This document shows, piece after piece, positions 43,498 to 50,649 of a stretch of DNA of 64,000 nucleotides; position 1 is the first letter of the stretch; each line of letters opens with the position of its first letter. This stretch comes from Ignavibacteria bacterium (lineage in GTDB: Bacteria > Bacteroidota > Ignavibacteria > Kapaibacteriales > Kapaibacteriaceae). The stretch is from NCBI GenBank assembly GCA_013204605.1, contig JABMNI010000056.1:1-64000 (forward strand). Direction: 5' to 3'. The translations under genes were made by a program, and so were the position numbers. Below the pieces are notes generated by a model. The model had not been told where the DNA came from. It made no database searches and saw nothing but the letters and a program-made list of their open reading frames with translations.

Positions 43498-44466
43498 TTA
43501 TACCGCAGGGGCGCCGTAATGTGTTTGCGATGCGTCGGCCTGCGATGATTCAGCGTCTGATTGCATTGCAGAGGCCTGAGATTTCAGCGCAGACGCTGCC
43601 TGTTGCTCCCTGGCAATACGAGCCAACCGTAAGCTCTTGGTCCGCATTTTTGGAATGAACGCCCCAAGAAAATAGTTGCGTGTTATGTACCACCAAAAGC
43701 TGCGCTCGATTAACACGGGGTTAATTTTATGGGTAACTGCTGCATGCAGTTCCGGTGCCTTACTCCAATGACTCCCAGCCTTATCGTGGTGGACAGTGTG
43801 ATAGCCATTGTTAAATAACATCACGTTTAGAAATCCAACAAAATTCCGAGAGTGATCGATGGCGGATTCTTCATCTGCATGAACGTGCTGCACGTAGTTA
43901 AACACTAGCACGGCAAAAAGTCCAAGCTGCTGCGGAATAATGATGTACAGAATTGCTTTCTGCCAATCCAATATTAAGCCCCCTACAATCCATACAGCCA
44001 AAGCCACATATTGAAAAGTACACAGCCAAAAACCACGTCTGTTTTTCGCCCACAAATTTTTCAGAAAATCGCGAATGGGTTTCTGCTGGTAGTACGAACT
44101 CATGGTGGGGTAGAACAGAATCATGAGCAGATGGTTGTGTTCCGTCAAGCGGTACGTGAGGGTGTAATCGCCTTCCTTGTTGTTCAAGTTGTGGTGATTC
44201 ATGTTGTGCGTTGGCACCCACGCGAACGCCGGAAAGCCGTAAAATATTGTCAGCCAATAATCAACAATATTATTGAGACCCTTCTTCTTGAAGATGGGTA
44301 AGTGATTGTGGTTGTGGGCTATAACCGTTACAGCCACAGACAAGAACAGATAGAAAAACCAAACGAATGGATTCCAATCAAGTACTGTCCACTGAAGTAT
44401 AAAAACCGCAGTAGTAACCACCATATAGGCTATGGTGCGTCGGTCTGCTTTGTGCCTGAGTAACAT
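43498..44466 (-). CDS. membrane fatty-acid desaturase family enzyme
   Basis: 322 residues from ATG 44466 ('MLLRHKADRRTIAYMV'; AAAGGAAATTGAA precedes it). Three histidine boxes of the di-iron desaturase family: 'HNHNH' (about 50), 'HNMNHH' (about 86) and 'NNGYHTVHHD' (about 243), with four or more helices. Located head to head with crtI; it could act on lipids or be a carotenoid-modifying (ketolase/hydroxylase-type) enzyme, but the boxes fit fatty-acid desaturases better. The last 35 residues are Ala/Ser/Gln-rich. Confidence 0.82.
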   Translation of the reverse strand: MLLRHKADRRTIAYMVVTTAVFILQWTVLDWNPFVWFFYLFLSVAVTVIAHNHNHLPIFKKKGLNNIVDYWLTIFYGFPAFAWVPTHNMNHHNLNNKEGDYTLTYRLTEHNHLLMILFYPTMSSYYQQKPIRDFLKNLWAKNRRGFWLCTFQYVALAVWIVGGLILDWQKAILYIIIPQQLGLFAVLVFNYVQHVHADEESAIDHSRNFVGFLNVMLFNNGYHTVHHDKAGSHWSKAPELHAAVTHKINPVLIERSFWWYITRNYFLGAFIPKMRTKSLRLARIAREQQAASALKSQASAMQSDAESSQADASQTHYGAPAV

Positions 44467-44570
44467 TTCAATTTCCTTTATTCCGTATAGGTGCAATTTA
44501 CGGAATTCACGACTAAGGATTGATCTACAGAAGTAAGGCAATGTTAGCTACCAGCTAACTCATTAACTCG

Positions 44571-44578
44571 TAATTTTG
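44571..44578 (+). promoter_or_regulatory. -7 element TAATTTTG four bases before crtI
   Basis: Perfect TAnnTTTG with only four bases to ATG 44583, which implies a leaderless carotenoid mRNA. Confidence 0.55.
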
Positions 44579-44582
44579 CGTT

Positions 44583-46070
44583 ATGAAAAAAGTGATTGTG
44601 ATTGGCGGAGGTTTTGGTGGGTTGGCCGAGGCGATTAGATTACAGGCTAGAGGTTATGCTGTAACTATACTTGAAAAACGTGACCAGGTGGGTGGAAGAG
44701 CCTATCAACTGAAGAAGAACGGATATACGTTCGACATGGGGCCATCATTAATAACGGCTCCTGATATTATTGAGAGTGTGTTCTTGGCAGCTGGAAAGAA
44801 GAGTGCCGATTACATCGAGGTTGAGAAGTTAGATCCGTTCTACCGAATTTACTTTCACGACGGCGCCTATATGGATTATACCGGCGACAGTGAGAAGATG
44901 AAGGCAGAGATGGCAAAGTTCAGCACAGCAGATGCCAACAACTACGATGCCTTTATGAAGGCAGTGAAGCCTATTTACGATGCCGTGATCACCGAGGGGC
45001 TAGGTTCCACAATGTTTGCCGATTGGTCAGGATTTATGAAATTCGTTCCCCGGGCATTGAAGCTGGGCGGACTTACACCAGTGTACAAATTCGCCTCGAA
45101 ATATTTTTCGCACGAATACAATAGGTTCGCGTTCTCCTTTCATCCACTTTTCATAGGTGGCTCACCTTTTCGTGCTCCCAGCATTTATATCATGATTCCG
45201 TATCTGGAGAAAAACGGTGGAGTGTGGTATGCGAAAGGTGGAATGTACAGTTTGGTTAAGGCTTTCTTACAAGTTTTTACCGAGTTGGGTGGTATCGTGC
45301 GCACGAATTCCGATGTAACCAATATTCAGGTTACAAACGGAAGGGCAACCGGCGTCTTTATCGGGTCTGAATTTCATAGTGCCGACGCAGTTGTGTGCAA
45401 TTCCGATGTTCCGTTTACTTATCTCAACTTGATAGATGAAAAGAATCGGAAAAAGTGGACCGATAAACGCGTGAAACGATTGCACATGACCATGAGTTGT
45501 TACCTGCTCTACATTGGTACGAATAAGCAGTTCCCTGAACTCAAACACCATACGCTAATTTTAAGCGAGCGATATAAAGAGCTTGTGAAAGACATTTTTG
45601 ACCGCAAGGTACTGCCAGAAGATTTCTCAATTTATTTACACGTTCCAACCCGATCCGATTCAACCATGGCGCCTCCCGGATGCGAAAGTATGTATCTGTT
45701 GGTACCAGTGCCGCACCTTGGTGCAGACGTAGACTGGAAAAAAATGGGTCCCGTGTTTTTGGAAAAAATTCTCAACTTTTTGGAAAAAGATTTTGGGATG
45801 AAGGGGCTCAGAGATTCTATTGAAGTTCTGGAGCAATTCACCCCATTAGATTTTGAAAGCGAGCTAAGCTCATACATGGGCAGTGCTTTTGCAATAGAGC
45901 CCCGACTTTCTCAAAGTGCCTTGTTCCGACCTCATAACCGTGATCAAGACATTGAACGACTTTATTTTGTTGGTGCCGGAACACACCCCGGAGGAGGCGT
46001 TCCAGGTGTTTTACTATCTGCAGAAGCAACAGAAAAATGTGTGGTTGAAGACCTAGGATCCGCAGTGTGA
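44583..46070 (+). CDS. crtI: phytoene desaturase (CrtI)
   Basis: 495 residues. FAD-binding 'KVIVIGGGFGGLAEAIRLQARGYAVTILEKRDQVGGRAYQ' at the N-terminus, 'YTFDMGPSLITAPDII', 'GGMYSLVKAFLQVFTELGGIVRTNSDV' and the C-terminal 'LYFVGAGTHPGGGVPGVLLSAEATEKCV'. Converts phytoene to lycopene in several steps. First gene of crtI-crtB-crtZ-crtYc-crtYd. Overlaps crtB by four bases (GTGA). Confidence 0.96.
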   Translation: MKKVIVIGGGFGGLAEAIRLQARGYAVTILEKRDQVGGRAYQLKKNGYTFDMGPSLITAPDIIESVFLAAGKKSADYIEVEKLDPFYRIYFHDGAYMDYTGDSEKMKAEMAKFSTADANNYDAFMKAVKPIYDAVITEGLGSTMFADWSGFMKFVPRALKLGGLTPVYKFASKYFSHEYNRFAFSFHPLFIGGSPFRAPSIYIMIPYLEKNGGVWYAKGGMYSLVKAFLQVFTELGGIVRTNSDVTNIQVTNGRATGVFIGSEFHSADAVVCNSDVPFTYLNLIDEKNRKKWTDKRVKRLHMTMSCYLLYIGTNKQFPELKHHTLILSERYKELVKDIFDRKVLPEDFSIYLHVPTRSDSTMAPPGCESMYLLVPVPHLGADVDWKKMGPVFLEKILNFLEKDFGMKGLRDSIEVLEQFTPLDFESELSSYMGSAFAIEPRLSQSALFRPHNRDQDIERLYFVGAGTHPGGGVPGVLLSAEATEKCVVEDLGSAV

Positions 46071-46945
46071 TCGAGTACGTCACATCAAAAGCCGTTATGG
46101 ATTTCGAAGCTGCACGCTCCGTTACCAAGCAATATGCACGTACGTTTTACTTCACGTCTCACGTGTTATCGAAAGATAAACGCCAAGCTGCATATGCACT
46201 GTATGGTTTTTGTAGGTTAGCTGATGAGGTTGTTGATAGTGCAGCAGCGCATGAAGACCACCACGCAGTGCACAATAAGATTGATGAGCTGAGAAATTTG
46301 TTGCACGAGGTTTATAGCCCGAATAAGAGCACGCCTTTCGTAGCGTTACGGCACACGGTAAATCGGTACAATATTCCAATTGAATATTTTCTAGATTTAT
46401 TGCGAGGCGTGGAAATGGACTTGCATGTGAGTCGAATACAGAACTTTGAAGAACTTTATGACTACTGCTATTGTGTTGCATCTGTAGTTGGACTTATGAT
46501 GACGTGCGTGTTTGGGGTAAAAGACAACACTGCCTTCGAATACGCGGAAAATCTGGGAACTGCAATGCAGCTTACGAATATCTTGCGCGATGTTGGAGAA
46601 GACTTTGAACGGGGTAGAATTTATCTTCCCCTGGATGAACTTCGGCAATTCAATTGTGATGAGAACGTTCTTAAACAGCAATTGGTAAATGACGACTTTG
46701 TGCGTTTAATGAAGTTTCAAATTGAGCGCGCCAGAGAGTACTATAAGAAAGCTGAATTGGGAATTCCTTTAGTAAGCAACGATGGGTCTCAGTTTTGTGT
46801 TAGATTGATGAGTACAACATATGGCAGAATACTTGACCGTATCGAAAAAAATGAATACGATGTCTTTTCAAAGCGTGCCTTTGTGCCGATTCAACAAAAA
46901 ATTATTATTGCGGTTTCCGAATATTTCAAAACTCGATTTCAATAA
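46067..46945 (+). CDS. crtB: phytoene synthase (CrtB)
   Basis: 292 residues; joins two geranylgeranyl diphosphates to phytoene. Squalene/phytoene synthase motifs: 'YALYGFCRLADEVVDS' (first Asp-rich motif region), 'YCYCVASVVGLMMTCVFG' and 'NLGTAMQLTNILRDVGEDFERGRIYLP' (second Asp-rich motif). Start is GTG overlapping the crtI stop. The last five codons and stop are duplicated just downstream. Confidence 0.95.
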   Translation: MIEYVTSKAVMDFEAARSVTKQYARTFYFTSHVLSKDKRQAAYALYGFCRLADEVVDSAAAHEDHHAVHNKIDELRNLLHEVYSPNKSTPFVALRHTVNRYNIPIEYFLDLLRGVEMDLHVSRIQNFEELYDYCYCVASVVGLMMTCVFGVKDNTAFEYAENLGTAMQLTNILRDVGEDFERGRIYLPLDELRQFNCDENVLKQQLVNDDFVRLMKFQIERAREYYKKAELGIPLVSNDGSQFCVRLMSTTYGRILDRIEKNEYDVFSKRAFVPIQQKIIIAVSEYFKTRFQ

Positions 46946-46963
46946 GAACTCGATTTCAATAAG
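46930..46963. repeat. 17-bp tandem duplication of the crtB 3' end
   Basis: AACTCGATTTCAATAAG occurs twice head to tail; the first copy carries the final codons and stop of crtB. It looks like a newly formed two-unit member of the post-stop minisatellites. Confidence 0.9.
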
Positions 46964-46968
46964 ATCGA

Positions 46969-46976
46969 TAGATTTG
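46969..46976 (+). promoter_or_regulatory. candidate internal -7 element TAGATTTG before crtZ
   Basis: Perfect TAnnTTTG 12 bp before ATG 46989; may give crtZ-crtYc-crtYd a second promoter. Confidence 0.4.
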
Positions 46977-46988
46977 TAGAATAATAAA

Positions 46989-47453
46989 ATGCGTTTTGCC
47001 CTAATCATATTTGTTTGTGCCTTCCTGATGGAGTTTGTGTCGTACTTGGCTCATCGATACATCTACCACGGTATAGGCTGGCTTTTTCACAAAAGCCACC
47101 ATTCTGCGCGCGAAGGCGCTTTCGAATGGAATGACATTTTTCCGTTATGTTTTTCTGCTATTTCCATTAGCATCATGGCCTGGGGTGTATTAGATGCTTC
47201 GCGGTCGGACGCTATTGCCGTTGCAATAGGGGTTAGCACATATGGCATGATATACTTTTTTATCCATGACCTGTATATTCATCGCAGAGCTAAATGGCTG
47301 CGAATTCGAATTCCTTGGTTTCAAAAGATGAAACGCGCTCACGCAATTCACCACGCATTTGGTGGCGAGCCTTATGGACTGTTGTTCTATTGGAAGCTAG
47401 ACAAGTCCAAAAAAAATCAACCCACACTTGATAACGTCGACGTAGAGGCATGA
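46989..47453 (+). CDS. crtZ: beta-carotene hydroxylase (CrtZ family)
   Basis: 154 residues, three to four helices and four His clusters of the di-iron hydroxylases: 'LAHRYIYHG', 'HKSHHSAREGAFEWND', 'FIHDLYIHRRAKW' and 'RAHAIHHAFGGEPYGLL'. Adds 3-hydroxyl groups to beta-carotene to give zeaxanthin. Length and motif spacing match CrtZ. Overlaps crtYc by ATGA. Confidence 0.93.
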   Translation: MRFALIIFVCAFLMEFVSYLAHRYIYHGIGWLFHKSHHSAREGAFEWNDIFPLCFSAISISIMAWGVLDASRSDAIAVAIGVSTYGMIYFFIHDLYIHRRAKWLRIRIPWFQKMKRAHAIHHAFGGEPYGLLFYWKLDKSKKNQPTLDNVDVEA

Positions 47454-47761
47454 AGTTCGAATACTTCTTGGTGCTCGGAGCAACCCTGTTGTTCCCTCTC
47501 CTTATAAGTTTCCATCCCCGTCTGCGGATTTATCAGGCACCGCTGCGACTTGTGGCATCCATACTTGGCATGTGCGTACCATTTTGGATTTGGGACGCTA
47601 TCGTGACTGCCCGCGGACACTGGTCTTTCAACCCAGAATATGTTGTCGGGTGGAATATGTTCGCACTCCCAATCGAAGAAATTCTTTTCTTCATTGTTAT
47701 TGGATTCAACGCCATATTCACGTGGGAAGCGCTCAATACCTTAGTTGGAAAACGACGTTGA
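47450..47761 (+). CDS. crtYc: lycopene cyclase domain protein, first half (CrtYc type)
   Basis: 103 residues, three helices: 'YFLVLGATLLFPLLISF', 'IWDAIVTARGHWSFNPEYVVGWNMFALPIEEILFFIVI'. The 'ARGHWSFNPEYVVG...PIEEILFF' stretch is the signature of the CrtYc/YcYd heterodimer type. Works with crtYd to turn lycopene into beta-carotene. It ends TGA overlapping the TTG start of crtYd. Confidence 0.9.
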   Translation: MKFEYFLVLGATLLFPLLISFHPRLRIYQAPLRLVASILGMCVPFWIWDAIVTARGHWSFNPEYVVGWNMFALPIEEILFFIVIGFNAIFTWEALNTLVGKRR

Positions 47762-48051
47762 AAGAGTACACGCTTTTCTCGGTGATAGCCATGCTTATTA
47801 CCCTTGGTCTGGATATTTACATTACAAAAACCAAGGTGGTTACTCGTGGGGTTTTTTGGATATTCCTAGCTGTAATGTACTTCTTTAAGTTGCTTATGAA
47901 CGGGTATCTCACATGGCGTCCCATTGTCATCTATAACCCCGACCACTTCATGAACCTCCGCATCGGCACCATCCCCGCAGAAGACTTTATTTACGCCTTT
48001 ACCTTGGTAACCTTGCCTATCATATTGTGGGAAAAACTCCGTAAATCATAA
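47758..48051 (+). CDS. crtYd: lycopene cyclase domain protein, second half (CrtYd type)
   Basis: 97 residues from TTG 47758, which overlaps the crtYc stop (TTGA). The track start at 47572 lies inside crtYc. Three helices; 'GLDIYITKTKVVTRGVFWIFLAVMYFFKLLMNGYLTWRPIVIYN' and 'GTIPAEDFIYAFTLVTLPIILWEKL' match the second repeat of the fused Bacteroidota cyclases ('IPxEDFxY'). Many relatives encode both halves in one chain; here they are two frames, so either a true two-gene form or a frameshifted fusion. Confidence 0.87.
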   Translation: MKEYTLFSVIAMLITLGLDIYITKTKVVTRGVFWIFLAVMYFFKLLMNGYLTWRPIVIYNPDHFMNLRIGTIPAEDFIYAFTLVTLPIILWEKLRKS

Positions 48052-48084
48052 CACAAAAAATCGGTACGTTTGAATTCTACTGAC

Positions 48085-48171
48085 CTGCCGGGCACTTCTG
48101 GCCGGGACAAATTGGCCGGGGAAGTCTGGCCGGGACAAATTGGCCGGGGAAGAACTGGCCGGGGAAGAACT
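48085..48171. repeat. GGCCGGGGAAGAACT / GGCCGGGACAAATT minisatellite
   Basis: About seven units built on GCCGGGRA, the reverse complement of the TCCCCGGC core of the arrays in the first 12 kb. It runs into the ORF-track N-terminus of the next gene ('MAGEELAGEEL'). Confidence 0.9.
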
Positions 48172-48187
48172 GTCCTCTATCAAAGCT

Positions 48188-49351
48188 ATGACTTTACTCA
48201 TGCACAAGACTGCACGCACTGTACCCAAGTTCATAATAATGCTTTTAGCGCTTGGAATTATTGAAGGAGGCGATGCGGTTGCGCAGCAAGGACCCTGGAG
48301 AAGCCCCCTAAAGATAGCGAGGTCGGTGGATGGGGTACAATTTGACACGCCGACTATTTTTCAAGATTCATCGGGAGTGCCAAGTATTTCTCGACGGCCG
48401 GGAACCGACACATTGTATTGTGCGTTTCAGTGGTTTCGGGCGCCGAAGGATGGACCCACGTGGGACAAGGTAGCGGTGCGAATATCGCCGGATTTGGGCG
48501 CAACGTGGTCGGAGCCACAGCCAATTCAAATTGAAAATTTTCCTGCGGGTTGGCAGCGTCCGTTCGATCCAGCAATTGTGGTAGTTGGAAATAGCGTGCG
48601 CATTTATTTTTCATCCAGCAAAACCAAGCCGGCCGGTGGTCTCGACTCAGTGGTGGATACGTATTCTGCGATTGGTGTTGGCGGTATCAATTACACGTTT
48701 GAAAGTGGCGAACGCTTTGGCAACCCCACGCGTCCGGTGATCGATCCCACGGTGTTTCGGTACAAAAACTTGTGGCATTACATTGCGCCAATTGGTGCAC
48801 CTCAAGAGGGAGCATATTATGCAACCAGTGCCGACGGTTTGAACTTTGACCGTCGGAAAAACATTGCGTCCGACAACACGCACAATTGGACTGGCAACAT
48901 GTGCAATGACAATTCGGGTCGGCTGCGGTTTTATGGAAGTGGTCCGTGGCTTTGGTACGCCAATCAAATCACAGATTCCACCTGGTCGGCCTACACCAAC
49001 ACAAACCTGCATGGTGGTGATCCGTCGGTAATTCACATTCCGGAAAAGAATCAGTACGTTATAATTTATGTAGGTGAACCCTACGTTACCGGCTTCGAAG
49101 ACGACCATTCAGAAATTCAAAATTCGTCACATGCATTGTCAATCTACCCTCAGCCCGCTTCTACATTTTGCATTGTGAAAAATCTCCCTCCCGATGAATA
49201 TCAGGTTGTCGCAACAGATTTACTCGGCAACCAATTCCACGTTCCGTTCTCCAACTCGGTCGTCAACACCTCCGCACTAAACCCCGGCTGTTATTATTTG
49301 CATTTTAGGGGGCTAAGTGTTAGCGTGGGTAGTTTTACAATGGTAGAATAG
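48188..49351 (+). CDS. secreted glycoside-hydrolase-like five-blade propeller protein with T9SS tail
   Basis: 387 residues from ATG 48188; the earlier ORF start only translates the repeat. Signal peptide 'FIIMLLALGIIEGGDAVAQ', then propeller-like sequence ('VDGVQFDTPTIFQDSSGVPSISRRPGTDTLYCAFQWF', 'RPVIDPTVFRYKNLWHYIAPIG', 'YYATSADGLNFDRRKN', 'DPSVIHIPEKNQYVIIYVG') as in GH43/GH32-type or BNR proteins, then a sorting domain ('ALSIYPQPASTFCIVKNLP'). The catalytic acids are not certain, so it may be a binding protein. Confidence 0.7.
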   Translation: MTLLMHKTARTVPKFIIMLLALGIIEGGDAVAQQGPWRSPLKIARSVDGVQFDTPTIFQDSSGVPSISRRPGTDTLYCAFQWFRAPKDGPTWDKVAVRISPDLGATWSEPQPIQIENFPAGWQRPFDPAIVVVGNSVRIYFSSSKTKPAGGLDSVVDTYSAIGVGGINYTFESGERFGNPTRPVIDPTVFRYKNLWHYIAPIGAPQEGAYYATSADGLNFDRRKNIASDNTHNWTGNMCNDNSGRLRFYGSGPWLWYANQITDSTWSAYTNTNLHGGDPSVIHIPEKNQYVIIYVGEPYVTGFEDDHSEIQNSSHALSIYPQPASTFCIVKNLPPDEYQVVATDLLGNQFHVPFSNSVVNTSALNPGCYYLHFRGLSVSVGSFTMVE

Positions 49352-49439
49352 AATTACGAATTGCGAATTGCGAGTCCCGAGCGCGACGAGGGACGAACTA
49401 GACAATTATCAATTAGTAATTAGCAATTAACAATTCATT
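49352..49439. repeat. AATTACGAATTGCGAATTG-type near-palindromic repeats
   Basis: Runs such as GAATTACGAATTGCGAATTGCG and CAATTATCAATTAGTAATTAGCAATTAACAATTC, separated by a GCGCGACGAGGGACGA block. Related to sequence at 4273-4309 and 31345-31390. Confidence 0.65.
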
Positions 49440-49463
49440 GTCGCACAACGTGTCGCACAACGT
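49440..49463. repeat. 12-bp repeat GTGTCGCACAAC (inverse of 42.0-kb array)
   Basis: Two tandem copies of GTCGCACAACGT, exactly the reverse complement of the unit after the porin gene. Confidence 0.85.
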
Positions 49464-49467
49464 GTTT

Positions 49468-49532
49468 CGCCTTCAGCTTTCGCCTTTAGCTTTCGCCTTT
49501 AGCTTTCGCCTTTAGCTTTCGCCTTTAGCTTT
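49468..49532. repeat. 13-bp minisatellite CGCCTTTAGCTTT x5
   Basis: Five head-to-tail copies, the first with one change (CGCCTTCAGCTTT). It follows on directly from the 12-bp repeat and ends 17 bp before the rhodanese-thioredoxin stop codon. Confidence 0.95.
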
Positions 49533-49549
49533 CGCCCTTGGGTTTAGCC

Positions 49550-50329
49550 CTACAGTGTTTTCAGCTTCTTCTGCAGCTGATTCTTGCTCATATACCCCAA
49601 CCCTTGCCATACCAACTTGCCATTCTTGTACGCATGAAACGTTGGTAGTGCCTCGATGTTCTTAGCCGTGGCGATGCTGGGATTTTCATCAACGTCTATG
49701 CGGATAATCTCAAGCGTTGATGACATTTCAGTTGAGAGTTGTTTGAGGAAGGGTTCCATGCGTTTGCATGGACCGCACCAAACTGCATTAAAATCTACAA
49801 GAACAAGTTTTGGAGTTTCGAGTAGTTTGTTAAACTGGACAATGTTCATTCCAGATTCGTTGTCAATAACCGAACCACCATTCATCCCCGAATCACCGTT
49901 TTCAACTTCAACGCCCGTTACAACAGGAAACCCGGACGCTTGCCATTTCATTATTCCGCCATTTAGCTCTATAACATTATATCCGTCAGTGCGCATAATT
50001 TTTGCAGCCGCCGCGCTACGTGAGCCACTACGGCAGTATATATACACGGGTTTGTCCTTTGCAATTTTGTTTGCGTTGGATTTAAAGTCGGCACCGTTAT
50101 AATCTATGTTGACGGCACTTTTAATATGTCCACCAACAAACTCTTCTGGTGTGCGAACATCCAACAGTACCGCTTCTTTGTGTTTAATGAATTCATTATT
50201 GAATTCCACAGCGTTAAGTACAGTTTCCTGTCCGCCGGCTGCACCAGACTCCTTGGCGCAAGAAGTTGCGATGCTAAGTGTTCCAACAAACAGAAAAAAT
50301 AATGTCAGCCAATTTCGGTTTTGTTTCAC
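49550..50329 (-). CDS. rhodanese-thioredoxin fusion lipoprotein
   Basis: 259 residues from GTG 50329, which gives a clean lipoprotein signal ('NWLTLFFLFVGTLSIATSC'). The track start (TTG 50368) adds 13 residues before it. Rhodanese domain (about 40-135) with active Cys in 'YIYCRSGSRSA' and 'GHIKSAVNI', an Asn/Gly linker, then a thioredoxin domain (about 155-259) with 'NAVWCGPCKRMEPF' (WCGPC) and cis-Pro 'ALPTF'. Probably handles sulfane sulfur or disulfides outside the inner membrane. Confidence 0.88.
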   Translation of the reverse strand: MKQNRNWLTLFFLFVGTLSIATSCAKESGAAGGQETVLNAVEFNNEFIKHKEAVLLDVRTPEEFVGGHIKSAVNIDYNGADFKSNANKIAKDKPVYIYCRSGSRSAAAAKIMRTDGYNVIELNGGIMKWQASGFPVVTGVEVENGDSGMNGGSVIDNESGMNIVQFNKLLETPKLVLVDFNAVWCGPCKRMEPFLKQLSTEMSSTLEIIRIDVDENPSIATAKNIEALPTFHAYKNGKLVWQGLGYMSKNQLQKKLKTL

Positions 50330-50649
50330 GTGATATCTATTAAAATGTGAGATGCAAACGGCAATCAAATGTGTTTCCCTGCATTACCAGCCATACAAAT
50401 ATCGGTATGAAAAATTTGGAGCCCTCGCGTGGTGGCTGCAAAGCCCCTTTCACCATAAATTAGTCTAATGTTCAAAGTTCATTTAGCGAGGTGTTTATGC
50501 GTGCCGTTATGTACGAGGCATTGAAGTGTACCTGGCTGTGCCTGCCATTGCGCCGCGACGTGTGGAATTTGTTTTTGATCCGAACCGCGCTATGCGTGAC
50601 AGTGATGGGTAACGTGCTGAACTTGCCTGTGATACGTACAGCGCATTTG
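50330..50649. other. divergent intergenic region
   Basis: About 320 bp between the rhodanese-thioredoxin gene and the propeller gene. It holds a minus-strand ARGGGGCT motif (near 50450) and an imperfect duplication, AATTTGTTTTTGATCCGAACCGCGC versus AACTTGCCTGTGATACGTACAGCGC. The longer ORF start at 50491 would translate it; I see no gene of its own. Confidence 0.5.

Noticed and set aside
48140-48187. Extended N-terminus 'MAGEELAGEEL' of the propeller protein
   Set aside because: Translates the GGCCGGGGAAGAACT repeat ahead of a normal signal peptide; ATG 48188 is preferred.
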